NCBI GenBank assembly: GCA_963734295.1
Contig: CAVTGS010000018.1
Span: forward strand, 1-64,000
Direction of reading: 5' to 3'
DNA: 64,000 nucleotides
From: JAEUMW01 sp963734295
GTDB taxonomy: Bacteria > Pseudomonadota > Gammaproteobacteria > Burkholderiales > JAEUMW01
Shown here: positions 27,527 to 37,377 of the stretch, one piece after another
How the letters are laid out: every line of letters begins with the position of its first letter
Position numbering within the stretch: position 1 is the first letter of the stretch
Program-made: the position numbers and the translations under genes
The notes under the pieces: model-generated
Databases searched by the model: none
Told to the model about the DNA's origin: nothing
Seen by the model: the letters and a program-made list of their open reading frames with translations, nothing else

Positions 27527-30056
27527 CTCCTGCGCGCGGCCTCTTCGACCGCTGCGAGGAGTACCTCGAGCGGCTGGCGATCGACGACGAGAAGCGCCGA
27601 GCCCTCATGGTTCGCGTGCGCGGCATGTCCGCCAAGGGTGTGCGCGAAGCGATGGCCGCGCTCCATCGCGTGCTTGCGGACGGCGCAGCCGATTCCGAGA
27701 ACCCCGCGTATCACTCGATCGATCGGCGGCTCGAGCTCGCCTACGGCACTGCCGATGGCGGCCGCGCGACAGACCTCGCGACCGATCGCCCGCAGCGACC
27801 TCGCCTCGTGACGACACCGCCGCTCAACCGGTCGTCGATGGTGCCGCAGCCGTGGGCGAAGGGCTGGCTCGCGCGCGTGCTGCGACCATGGGGGGGAGAC
27901 CTCATCGTGCCTGGAGCGTCGCGGCAGCGGCTCGCCGAAGAAGCACGGAGCGGACGTGCCGCATCGCGCCGACCATCACCCGGGCACATGGCACGCGTGC
28001 GGGGTTGCGGCGTCGCATCGTCCTGCTCGGACTGGTGATCGTCCAGACCGTCGTGGCCACGGAGTTCATGAGCGCGGTGCTGCCGTACCACGGCGGTCAG
28101 CCGCTCGAGATCGCTGCTGCTCGTGTTGTTCGCGATCCTGTTCGGCTGGGTGTCGGCCGGGTTCTGGACGGCGATGGCGGGCTTCTTCCTGCTATTGGTC
28201 GGTCGCGACCGCTACGCCATCTCGCGCTCCGCTGCGGCGGATGCACCCATCGCCGAGGACGCGCGCACGGCCATCGTCATGCCGATCTGCAACGAGGACG
28301 TGGCGCGCGTTTTCGCGGGCTTGCGCGCCACCTACGAGTCGCTCGCGCGTCACCGGTGAGCTCGCACATTTCGACTTCTTCGTGCTCTCCGACAGCAGCG
28401 AACCCGGACACGCGCGTGGCCGAGGTCGCGGCGTGGCTGGAGCTGTGCTCGCGCGGTCGGCGGTTTCGGGCGCGATCTTCTACCGCTGGCGGCGGCATCG
28501 CATCAAGCGCAAGAGCGGCAACGTCGCGGACTTCTGCCGGCGCTGGGGCAAGAACTACCGTTACATGATCGTGCTGGATGCCGACAGCGTGATGAGCGGC
28601 GCGTGCCTTACCAGCTCTGGTGCGCATCGCCGAGGCGAACCCCACCGCGGGCATCATCCAGACCGCGCCGCGCGCCGCCGGCCGCGAGACGCTGTACGCC
28701 CGCATGCAGCAGTTCGCCACATGCGTCTACGGCCCGCTGTTCACGGCCGGGCTGCACTTCTGGCAGCTCGGCGAATCGCACTACTGGGGACACAACGCGA
28801 TCATCCGGGTGGCGCCCTTCATCCGGCACTGCGCACTGGGCCGACTGCCGGGACGGGGATCGCTCTCCGGCGAGATCCTGTCCCACGATTTCGTCGAAGC
28901 CGCGCTGATGCGCCGCGCCGGTTGGGCGGTCTGGATCGCTTACGACCTGCCTGGCAGCTACGAGGAGATGCCGCCCAATCTCATCGACGAGCTCAAGCGC
29001 GATCGCCGCTGGTGCCAGGGCAATCTGATGAACTTTCGGCTGTTCCTCATGAAGGGGCTGCACCCCGCGCACCGCGCGGTCTTCATGACCGGCGTGATGG
29101 CGTACCTTTCGGCACCGCTGTGGTTCGCGTTCCTCATCGTGTCCACCTGGCTGCTCGCGGACCACGCGTTGAAGCCGCCAACCTACTTTCCCGAACCGTA
29201 CCAGCTGTTCCCGGTATGGCCCGAGTGGCATCCGGAATGGGCGATCGCGCTCTTCAGTGCGACGGCCACGCTCCTGTTTCTGCCCAAGATCTTCGGCATG
29301 TTGCTGCTCGGCGCGAAAGGCACCCATCCCTATGGCGACGGCGTGGGCCTAGTGGCGAGCACCGTCGCGGAAATGATCATATCGGCCCTTCTCGCGCCGA
29401 TCCGGATGCTGTTCCACACCCGTTTCGTGTTGACTGCGTTGCTGGGATGGACGGTCAGCTGGAAGTCACCGGCGCGCGAAGATGCCGCCACGACATGGAC
29501 CGAGGCGGTCACGCGGCACGGCACGCAGACGCTCTTCGGCGTCGCCTGGGCGATCGGCGTGTACTGGCTCGATCCGGCGTATCTGTGGTGGCTGCTCCCG
29601 ATCGTCGGGGCGCTGATTATCTCGATCCCGCTCTCGGTGTTCACGAGCCGCACCACGCTCGGCCAAAGTTTTCGCAGGGCGCGCCTCTTCCTGATTCCGG
29701 AGGAATCCTGGCCGCCGCTCGAGATCAGATTGACAGGCAGATACCTGAGGCGTGCCACCCCGCCACCGGAATTCGTCGACGTCGTGGTCGACCCGGTCGT
29801 CAACGCATTGGCATGCGCCAGCGGGGGCGCGCGCACCGGACAGGCTTCGACGCCGAGTTCAGAACGGATGGAGCTGTTGCAGAAGACGTTGGTGGCAGGG
29901 CCCGAGAGCCTGACGGAATCGGAACGAGCGACGCTGCTGGACGACCCGATCGCGCTGTCTTGCCTTCACTTCGAAGTCTGGACCGCCGAAGAAGCGCATC
30001 CGAGGTGGGGTGCTGCGCTGCAGGAGCCGAAGGGCGTGTCGGCGCAGAGCCGATGA
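27499..30056 (+). pseudogene. mdoH: Glucan glucosyltransferase H (MdoH/OpgH), N-terminal half frameshifted
   Basis: Inner-membrane GT2 enzyme that makes the linear backbone of periplasmic glucans. The 3' two-thirds (28620-30056) is one clean frame with NPTAGIIQTAPRAAGRETLY, GESHYWGHNAIIR, GEILSHDFVEAALMRRAGW, DRRWCQGNLMNFRLF and several membrane helices. The 5' part jumps frame at about 27.9-28.0, 28.11, 28.35, 28.40, 28.46 and 28.61 kb, yet the pieces VLLGLVIVQTVVATEFMSAV, LFAILFGWVSAGFWTAMAG, DARTAIVMPICNEDVARVFA and KRKSGNVADFCRRWG are all family-like. A GTG at 27499 overlapping the mdoG end is the likely start. Such a cluster of shifts in 700 bp next to clean coding is odd. Confidence 0.87.
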
Positions 30057-30073
30057 AAACGGCCGGGGAAAGC

Positions 30074-31012
30074 CTAACCCTTCCCCACTTTCTCACCGAA
30101 GCCCAGCCACTCGACGAGGCGGGTACACCTTCGTGACCACCGCTCCCGAAACAGACGAACCGCGAATCCCGACTGCCACACGATCACGACCCACGCACAG
30201 AGCAGTTTTTCGCCGAGCCCGATCTGCGCGCGGCCCACGGCCTTGAGACGCTCGGTGAAGAGCCGTAGGTTGGGCCAGAAGAACATTCCCTTGCGAAGCC
30301 GTGGATCGAACCACGCGGCCCGATCACGTTTGGTGCGGTTTACCTCGGTGGACTTTGCCGCGTGAAAGCGGCGGAAAAAGAGTGCCTCCGGAATTTCCAC
30401 CCATGGTCCCTGCATGGCCAGCTCCGCCAGCAGAACGTGGTCGGCCGCCACGTAGGCACCGTGCAGCCCGGTACGCCTCAGGGCCTCCAGACGCAGGAGT
30501 CCGAGCACCGGATTGCAGAGGTAGACCTTTTCGAGCAGATGCCGCAGCCTCGCGTGAGGCGCATCCTCGTTGAGGGCGAGCCGGTCGTCATAAAGAGCGG
30601 TAACGTGGCCGGCCGCGTCGATGAGGGTGGTGCGCGGATATGCCAGAACGGCCGCCGGATTGGCGTCGAGTGCCGCGACGCATCGATCGAGATGGTGCGG
30701 CTCGCACAGATCGTCGTAGTGGTGCCAACGGAAATAGCGACCGCGTGCTTCCATGATGAGGAAATTATGGTTCCACGCTGCACCTCTGTTCACTTCGTGG
30801 CGGAAGTAGCGAATGCGCCGGTCCATCGCGGCATACCGACGGCAGATCTGCTCGGTCTCGTCGCTGGACCCGTTGTCGGAGATGACGATCTCGAAGCGGT
30901 CGAACGTCTGCGCGAGCACTGAGTCGAGCGAAGACGCGAGATAGGGCGCGCTGTTGAACACCGGAACGCCCAGGGTGACGACGGGTGGTTCGACCGGCTT
31001 CTCAGCATTCAT
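30074..31012 (-). CDS. GT2 family glycosyltransferase
   Basis: 312-residue cytoplasmic GT-A fold transferase (six more residues if the upstream ATG at 31030 is used). VTLGVPVFNSAPYLASSLDS, EIVISDNGSSDETEQIC and RYFRWHHYDDLCEPHHLD, where YDD is the DxD-type metal site near residue 95. The C-terminal 80 residues are basic and amphipathic (LCAWVVIVWQSGFAVRLF), probably membrane-associated. It is the last gene of a minus-strand trio with an epimerase and rfbF, so it likely transfers the sugar they make. Convergent with mdoH, 17 bp apart. Confidence 0.85.
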   Translation of the reverse strand: MNAEKPVEPPVVTLGVPVFNSAPYLASSLDSVLAQTFDRFEIVISDNGSSDETEQICRRYAAMDRRIRYFRHEVNRGAAWNHNFLIMEARGRYFRWHHYDDLCEPHHLDRCVAALDANPAAVLAYPRTTLIDAAGHVTALYDDRLALNEDAPHARLRHLLEKVYLCNPVLGLLRLEALRRTGLHGAYVAADHVLLAELAMQGPWVEIPEALFFRRFHAAKSTEVNRTKRDRAAWFDPRLRKGMFFWPNLRLFTERLKAVGRAQIGLGEKLLCAWVVIVWQSGFAVRLFRERWSRRCTRLVEWLGFGEKVGKG

Positions 31013-31069
31013 GGCAAGAGGGAACTCCAAACGCGTTCATGACGCCCACAGACCTCATTGTGCCGGATC

Positions 31070-32110
31070 TCATGTGCGGGGCCCGGCTTTCTTCCAGCGT
31101 AGGTTTTCGTCCAGTTCTCCCTGTTGCTGCAGCGACCGTACCCGCTTGATCCGAAGATAGCGTGAGCTCTCGAACTCCTCGAGCGTCAACCCGTGCTCCC
31201 TGTAGGCCTCGTAGAGCTCCGTGATGCCTTGGGGTACCGTCCATCTGGGTTTCCAGTGTGGAAGCTTTCGCTTGATCTTCTCGAAGCTCACACGATAGTC
31301 GCGCTTGTCGGGTCCCGCCCCTGCTCCCAGACTCACGACGCTTCTGGGAACGACTTGCTCGACCATGCGAGCCAGATCGCGAATCTGGTAGTTCTCCTCG
31401 GTGAGCCCGACGTTGAATGCCTCGTTGAACACATTTTCGCGCGGCGCTTCGAGAACCGCCAGGAACGCTCGGGAGATGTCTTCGATGTGGACGAGGGGGC
31501 GCCAGGGCGAACCGTCGCTCTGAAGGAGAACCTTCCCCGTCGTGAAGGCATAGCCGGTCAGGTTGTTGACCACGATGTCGGCGCGAAGCCGAGGAGATAC
31601 GCCATAAGCAGTGGCGTTCCGCAAATAGGTCGGGCAGAACGTGTCGTCAGCGAGCCTGGAGACATCTCGCTCCACCAGAACCTTGGACTCGCCATAGGGC
31701 GTCACGGGGAAAAAGTCGGCTTCCTCGTCCACGTACCCACCTCCCCCGGCGCCGTAAAGGCTGCACGAGGAGGCGAAGATGAACCTCGCAACGCCCGCCT
31801 TCTTCGCCGCGTCGGCCAACCGCACGGAAGCGAGGTGATTGATATCGTAGGTTACCTGCGGGTTAACGTCACCGAGCGGGTCATTCGAGAGCGCCGCAAG
31901 GTGCATGACGGCATCGAATCCCTGTAGGTGGCCAGGCTCGACGTCTCGCAGATCCACCTGGACAGCGGGGAGTTCCGCACCGGGATCGTGAAAGTTGCAC
32001 CCGACGAACAAGCCGATGTCGAGGCCGACGACCTCGTGGCCGGCTTGCTTGAGAAGCGGCGCCAGCACACAGCCGATGTAACCTTGGTGGCCCGTAACCA
32101 GGATCTTCAA
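31070..32110 (-). CDS. NAD-dependent sugar epimerase/dehydratase (extended SDR)
   Basis: 346-residue extended short-chain dehydrogenase. Glycine-rich NAD loop MKILVTGHQGYIGCVLAPLL at the N-terminus, DLRD and HLAALSNDP segments, FIFASSCSLYG and the catalytic YGESK near residue 140. WRPLVHIEDISRAFLAVLEAP is the usual SDR substrate region. It sits between rfbF and a GT2 gene; with rfbF making CDP-glucose upstream, a CDP-hexose is a possible substrate, but a dedicated CDP-glucose 4,6-dehydratase is not seen nearby. The exact reaction cannot be fixed from sequence alone. Confidence 0.87.
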   Translation of the reverse strand: MKILVTGHQGYIGCVLAPLLKQAGHEVVGLDIGLFVGCNFHDPGAELPAVQVDLRDVEPGHLQGFDAVMHLAALSNDPLGDVNPQVTYDINHLASVRLADAAKKAGVARFIFASSCSLYGAGGGGYVDEEADFFPVTPYGESKVLVERDVSRLADDTFCPTYLRNATAYGVSPRLRADIVVNNLTGYAFTTGKVLLQSDGSPWRPLVHIEDISRAFLAVLEAPRENVFNEAFNVGLTEENYQIRDLARMVEQVVPRSVVSLGAGAGPDKRDYRVSFEKIKRKLPHWKPRWTVPQGITELYEAYREHGLTLEEFESSRYLRIKRVRSLQQQGELDENLRWKKAGPRT

Positions 32111-32369
32111 TGCGTCTCCTTCGTTATCCGAGAATTGATCATTCTACCCACTCTAGCATTGGCGGCTACCTGACTTGCAGGTCGCGCAGTGCGTGTAGCG
32201 GGAAGGCATGTCTTACGAGTTGGTGGGGAAAGGCGGTACGCTGATCGGGCAACTCCGGCTTCGTTACCTTGGCCCTGTGCACTTTGTGATAGGGGAGAGG
32301 TTAGCCGATGACGTGTGGCTACCGAGCGTCGCCAACACGCAGCGAGTCCGTGCCCTTGCTCGCTCCGAG
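32111..32369. other. Non-coding gap inside the rfbF-epimerase cassette
   Basis: The 259 bp between the rfbF stop and the epimerase start hold no ORF with recognisable content. Coding-like frames here are short and continue the complement of their neighbours. It is long for an operon spacer, so the epimerase and GT2 genes may have their own promoter. Confidence 0.5.
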
Positions 32370-33146
32370 CTACCAGACCTTCCAAGGCGGGTTACCCGAC
32401 TGCCAGAGCTCTTCGAGGTAGTTTTTCTCGCGGAGCGTGTCCATGCACGACCAGAAGCCGTAATGACGGTAGCCCATCAATTGTCCTTCGAGCGCGAGTC
32501 GCTCGACCGTTTCCTGCTCCCAGATGGTGCCGTCATCCGTGATGTAGTCCAGGGCTTTCACATTCAACACAAAGAAGCCACCGTTGATCCATCCCTCACC
32601 TTCGTACGGCTTTTCGAAGAACTCGGTAACGCGATCCCCCGAGAACCCGAGCCTCCCAAACCGGGCCGGTGAGCGCACGGTCGTAACCGTTGCCAGCTTG
32701 CCATGGCTCTTGTGAAACGCGATTAAGCGGGTGATATCGACATCCGCCACCCCGTCGCCGTAGGTGAATAGGAATGTATCGTCGTCCCCGACCCACCTCC
32801 CGAGCCGCTTCAGGCGGCCTCCGGTCTGTGTGTTGAGTCCGGTGTCGGCGAGGTGAACCGTCCAGGGAAGATGGCTGGAGTTCTCGTTGTGGATGGTGGT
32901 GCGCCCGTTGCCCAGATTGACCGAAATGTCGCTGTTCAAGGCGTAGAAGTTGAGAAAGTATTCCTTGATCATCTCGGCCCGATAGCCTAGTGCAATGCCA
33001 AAGTTGTTGATGCCATGGGCGCCGAAGATGTTGAGAATGTGCCAGAGAATCGGTTTTCCGCCGACCTCGACCATAGGTTTCGGCCGGAGAGCGGTCTCTT
33101 CGGAAAGACGGGTTCCGAAACCGCCTGCCAGTATGATGGCCTTCAT
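32370..33146 (-). CDS. rfbF: Glucose-1-phosphate cytidylyltransferase
   Basis: Makes CDP-glucose from CTP and glucose-1-phosphate, the entry to CDP-dideoxyhexose or CDP-sugar synthesis. 258 residues from the ATG at 33146, preceded by a GGGGAG site. MKAIILAGGFGTRLSEETALRPKPMVEVGGKPILWHI is the nucleotidyltransferase signature with its Arg and Lys. YGDGVADVDITRLIAFHKSHGKLAT and the C-terminal YRHYGFWSCMDTLREKNYLEELW are specific to RfbF. The ORF runs 24 codons upstream without similarity. It is first of the trio rfbF-epimerase-GT2 and reads in the same direction as the rRNA operon located upstream of it. Confidence 0.95.
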   Translation of the reverse strand: MKAIILAGGFGTRLSEETALRPKPMVEVGGKPILWHILNIFGAHGINNFGIALGYRAEMIKEYFLNFYALNSDISVNLGNGRTTIHNENSSHLPWTVHLADTGLNTQTGGRLKRLGRWVGDDDTFLFTYGDGVADVDITRLIAFHKSHGKLATVTTVRSPARFGRLGFSGDRVTEFFEKPYEGEGWINGGFFVLNVKALDYITDDGTIWEQETVERLALEGQLMGYRHYGFWSCMDTLREKNYLEELWQSGNPPWKVW

Positions 33147-33503
33147 GATGTCTCCCCACTTTGATCCCGATCGAACGCCATCTGTCGAGGCCCGCTGGGC
33201 GCCGTGACTTTGGGGCAATCGGGATTGAATCGGGATATCGGCATCGCTTGCCGGTGGAGCCTCTCCGAGGCAAGCCCGAGCGCGATTCGGATAGTCTGCT
33301 GCCGCGTCTTTGGAGAATTCGCCTTGTGCGCCGCGATGATCACTTTATATACCTTTGTTTTTTTATGGAATGTTACCGATTGTGACCAGCTGTCTGCAAC
33401 TGGTTAGCGCCATGGACGACGCAGATCGGCATGATATCGGACGAGCGCGAGCTTGGGCTCTGGGGCGACGGAGGGAAAACGCAATAGACTGGCGCAAAAA
33501 GAA
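33147..33503. other. Intergenic region between the rRNA operon and rfbF, AT-rich, with a dyad
   Basis: About 350 bp without a gene. The part around 33340-33380 is clearly more AT-rich than the surroundings (TTTATATACC, a run of seven T), so it may hold the rfbF promoter, although no clean -35/-10 pair stands out. An imperfect dyad, ACCAG-C-TG-TCTG-CA-A-CTGGT, lies at 33385-33404 and could be an operator. Confidence 0.4.
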
Positions 33504-33526
33504 GCCTCACCCGGTTGGGGTGAGGC
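33496..33526 (-). terminator. Intrinsic terminator of the rRNA operon
   Basis: Read on the minus strand, GCCTCACCC and GGGTGAGGC (33504-33526) form a perfect 9-bp stem with a 5-nt loop, followed by TTCTTTTTG. It lies just after 5S in the direction of rRNA transcription. Confidence 0.9.
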
Positions 33527-33540
33527 GTTTGGTGGGTGAG

Positions 33541-33654
33541 CTTGGCGGTGACCTACTTTCGCACGGGTAGTCCGCACTATCATCGGCGCTGCGTCGTTTC
33601 ACGGCCCTGTTCGGGATGGGAAGGGGTGGGTCCAACGCGCTATGGCCGCCAAGC
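33541..33654 (-). rRNA. rrf: 5S ribosomal RNA
   Basis: Minus-strand 5S gene with ends pairing as TTGGCGG...CCGCCAA, the internal CCATCCCGAACAGG loop and the CGAAAGTAGG segment. It lies about 130 bp after the 23S 3' end, and its length of about 114 nt is normal. Ends are estimated by the terminal helix. Confidence 0.95.
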
Positions 33655-33878
33655 AATTCGGGGGTCGACGAGGCTCGAGGGGGCCGCGGGTGGGGCGGCC
33701 GCCTCAGGCGCGACGCATTCGGAAGAAGTCGTTGGGGTAGGGATTGCAGCCGCCCGCAAACCCTGATGTTCGGGGTTATAGGATCAAGCCGCACGGGCAA
33801 TTAGTACCGGTTAGCTCAAGCGATTGCTCGCCTTCCACATCCGGCCTATCAACGTCCTGGTCTCGGACGACCCTTGAG

Positions 33879-34034
33879 GGAGACCACCTTTATGCGCACG
33901 GTGGTGTTCATCGATCGCGGCTGCACATGTTTCTCGGAATGTGCTTTGACGCGTCTCGCCCTGTGTCCATCACAGGGCTCGGGCATCAAGCATCCGGTGG
34001 TGCTGCAACCGAAATGCGCATAAAGGTGGTCTCC
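33879..34034 (-). other. 23S insertion at helix 98 (IVS-like)
   Basis: Arms 33879-33898 and 34015-34034 are perfectly complementary over 20 bp (GGAGACCACC... with ...GGTGGTCTCC). They enclose about 116 nt where E. coli has a short hairpin of about 15 nt. Inside is a further hairpin GCCCTGTG-ATGGA-CACAGGGC. Flanks match the E. coli context on both sides (TGAGACTTCCC before, ACGTTGATAGGCCGG after). Confidence 0.88.
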
Positions 34035-34256
34035 GGGAAGTCTCATCTTGGGGCATGTTTCGCGCTTAGATGCTTTCAGCGCTTATCACTTCCGCACGTA
34101 GCTACCCGGCGATACGACTGGCGTCATAACCGGTACACCAGCGGTGCGTCCACTCCGGTCCTCTCGTACTAGGAGCAGCCCCCCGCAAACTTCCAACGCC
34201 CACTGCAGATAGGGACCAAACTGTCTCACGACGTTTTAAACCCAGCTCACGTACCA

Positions 34257-34289
<33 letters not shown>

Positions 34290-34294
34290 GGCTA

Positions 34295-34337
<43 letters not shown>

Positions 34338-34363
34338 CCCGTCGATATGAACTCTTGGGAGGA

Positions 34364-34419
<56 letters not shown>

Positions 34420-34540
34420 AGAACCACCGGATCACTTAGTCCTGCTTTCGCACCTGCTCGACTTGTCAGTCTCGCAGTCAAGCACGCTTTTGCCTATGCA
34501 CTTTCAGCGCGATAGCCGACCGCGCTAAGCGTACCTTCGA

Positions 34541-34586
<46 letters not shown>

Positions 34587-34846
34587 TACCATGCACGGTC
34601 CCCAGACCCGATTCAGGGTCCCAGGTTAGAACCTCAATGAAACCAGGGTGGTATTTCAACGTCGGCTCCACCGAACCTAGCGGCCCGGCTTCAACGCCTC
34701 CCACCTATCCTACACAGATTCCATCAAAGTCCAATGCAAAGCTACAGTAAAGGTGCACGGGGTCTTTCCGTCTAGCAGCGGGTAGATTGCATCTTCACAA
34801 CCATTTCAACTTCGCTGAGTCTCGGGTGGAGACAGTGTGGCCATCG

Positions 34847-34940
<94 letters not shown>

Positions 34941-34964
34941 CAAGAGCTTGCACCCCATCACTTA

Positions 34965-34999
<35 letters not shown>

Positions 35000-35629
35000 G
35001 TCCACTTATCGTGTTAGCAGAGTGCTGTGTTTTTATTAAACAGTCGCAGCCACCTTTTCACTGCGACCCCATTGGGCTCCGGCTGTTCGCCTTCACCTAC
35101 TAGGGGCGTACCTTATCCCGAAGTTACGGTACCAATTTGCCGAGTTCCTTCACCCGAGTTCTCTCAAGCGCCTGAGGATTCTCACCCTGCCCACCTGTGT
35201 CGGTTTGCGGTACGGTCAACCTTGAACTGAAGCTTAGAGGCTTTTCCTGGAAGCAGAGTATCGGCTACTTCGCGCCACAAAGGGCACTCGTCATCACGCC
35301 TCGGCTAAGACCCCCGGATTTGCCTAAGGGCCACGCCTACACGCTTGAACCGGGACATCCAACACCCGGCCAGCCTAACTTTCTCCGTCCCCCCATCGCA
35401 TTCAAGGTCGGTACAGGAATATTGACCTGTTTCCCATCAGCTACGCATTTCTGCCTCGCCTTAGGGGCCGACTCACCCTGCGCCGATGAACGTTGCGCAG
35501 GAAACCTTGGGCTTTCGGCGACAAGGCTTTTCACCTTGTTTATCGCTACTCATGTCAGCATTCGCACTTCCGATACCTCCAGCATCCCTCACGAGACACC
35601 TTCGCAGGCCTACGGAACGCTCTCCTACC

Positions 35630-35806
35630 ATGTGTGCCTGATTCAAACTTCCTGTCTCTGACGCTCAATCCCGCCTCCCCGATCGACTCGACCAGTTCGC
35701 GGGGGCGCTTTGGTCTCGGCCGCGCCGATGGCGCTTAACTTGGCTGGCACCAAGTTAGCCTCGCCCAGCTTGCAGCTTCGACAAGCAGTTTGAATCAGGC
35801 ACACAT
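35630..35806 (-). other. 23S insertion at helix 45 (IVS-like)
   Basis: Arms 35630-35649 and 35787-35806 pair perfectly over 20 bp (ATGTGTGCCTGATTC on one side) and close a 177-nt insert where about 17-20 nt is usual. Internal hairpins include AACTTGG-TGCC-AGCCAAGTT. The insert also carries CGACTCGACCAGT (35684-35696), identical to a conserved rRNA stretch at 35856-35868. Confidence 0.92.
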
Positions 35807-35861
35807 CCCTAGCTTCGGCGCGTGGTTTGAGCCCCGTTACATTTTCCGCGCAGGACGACTC

Positions 35862-35925
<64 letters not shown>

Positions 35926-36416
35926 AAGCCTTCCCACTTCGTTTCCCACTTAACCACGTCTGGGGGGCCTTAGCTGAGGGTCTGGGTTGTTTCCCTCTCG
36001 ACACCGGACGTTAGCACCCGATGTCTGTCTCCCGTACTCGCACTTCCCGGTATTCGGAGTTTGCAATGGTTTGGTAGACCTAAACGGCCCCCTAGCCATA
36101 ACAGTGCTCTACCCCCGGGAGTGATATACGAGGCACTACCTAAATAGTTTTCGGAGAGAACCAGCTATTTCCGGATTTGTTTAGCCTTTCACCCCTACCC
36201 ACAGCTCATCCCCTACTTTTTCAACAGTAGTGGGTTCGGACCTCCAACAGGTGTTACCCTGCCTTCATCCTGGCCATGAGTAGATCATCCGGTTTCGGGT
36301 CTACGTCGCGCTACTGAACGCCCTGTTCAGACTCGCTTTCGCTGCGCCTACCCTATACGGTTAAGCTCGCAACACAACGTAAGTCGCTGACCCATTATAC
36401 AAAAGGTACGCGGTCA

Positions 36417-36560
36417 CCCCAGCTTCAAGAACTCTGTTCTTGAATCTGGGAAGGGGAGCAGGCGGCTGCGCCTGCTGGAGAAGGGTGTATTGCTTTTCAC
36501 CCCTCTTCCTTCCCTCTTCTCCCTTCTCGCGCTCCAAGCGCAAAGCGCTTGAAGCTGGGG
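36417..36560 (-). other. 23S insertion at helix 25 (IVS-like)
   Basis: Closed by CCCCAGCTTCAAG / CTTGAAGCTGGGG (13 bp, 36417-36429 with 36548-36560), 144 nt against about 17 nt in E. coli. Inside are AGCAGGCG-CAGC-CGCCTGCT, CAAGCGC-TTT-GCGCTTG, and TTCAAGAAC-AGA-GTTCTTGAA, which could compete with the closing stem. The conserved flanks GTGGGAG and GCGTACCTTTTG place it at helix 25. Confidence 0.92.
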
Positions 36561-36953
36561 CTCCCACTGTTTGTATGCATGCGGTTTCAGGATCTGTTTC
36601 ACTCCCCTCCCGGGGTTCTTTTCGCCTTTCCCTCACGGTACTGGTTCACTATCGGTCGATTACGAGTATTTAGCCTTGGAGGATGGTCCCCCCATCTTCA
36701 GACAGGATTTCACGTGTCCCGCCCTACTTCTCGCTGCCTCAGTTCCACCACCCACCTTTCGCATACGGGGCTATCACCCGGTATCGCCGGACTTTCCAGA
36801 CCGTTTTGCTAGATGAGCGGCTAAAGACAGCAGGCTCCTCCGATTTCGCTCGCCACTACTCTCGGAATCTCGGTTGATTTCTCTTCCTCTGCCTACTTAG
36901 ATGTTTCAGTTCGGCAGGTTCGCCTCCACTGGCCTATGTATTCAGCCAGGGAT

Positions 36954-37084
36954 ACCCCTCCATACATGACTCTCTTTGCGCTCCGACCGCCCTCAAAGCC
37001 AGCTTGCCTTTGAGGGCTTGTCGTCACTTCGCTTTCGACAAAGCTCGCCGTACGCGAAGAATCGAAAGTCATCTATGGAGGGGT
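36954..37084 (-). other. 23S insertion at helix 9 (IVS-like)
   Basis: Arms 36954-36970 and 37068-37084 (ACCCCTCCATA-ATGAC type, one mismatch) close a 131-nt insert where E. coli has a 17-nt hairpin. An inner hairpin GCCCTCAAAG/CTTTGAGGGC occupies 36989-37017. The flanks GGGGAAACCC and CTGAATACATAGG identify helix 9. Confidence 0.9.
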
Positions 37085-37377
37085 GGGTTTCCCCATTCGG
37101 ACATCTGCGGATCAAAGCCCGTTTGCCGGCTCCCCGCAGCTTTTCGCAGGCTGCCACGTCCTTCATCGCCTGTAATCGCCAAGGCATCCACCACATGCAC
37201 TTAATCGCTTGATCCTATAACGCTGAACACCAGGCACTTCTGCCCGGTAACCACGCTACAGGCGGTTGCCACATGCCGCCCGAACTCTCAAGGCAACATG
37301 CAACGATACAATCCTTACCCAAGTCGCCTGTCCCCCGCTTGCCGCCAGGACACAGACGCCTTTTTTGACTTCTTCCG

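Noticed and set aside
35197..35661. 154-codon ORF and others inside the rRNA genes
   Set aside because: They lie in conserved 23S or 16S sequence; not protein genes. None of the IVS inserts is long enough for an S23-type protein.
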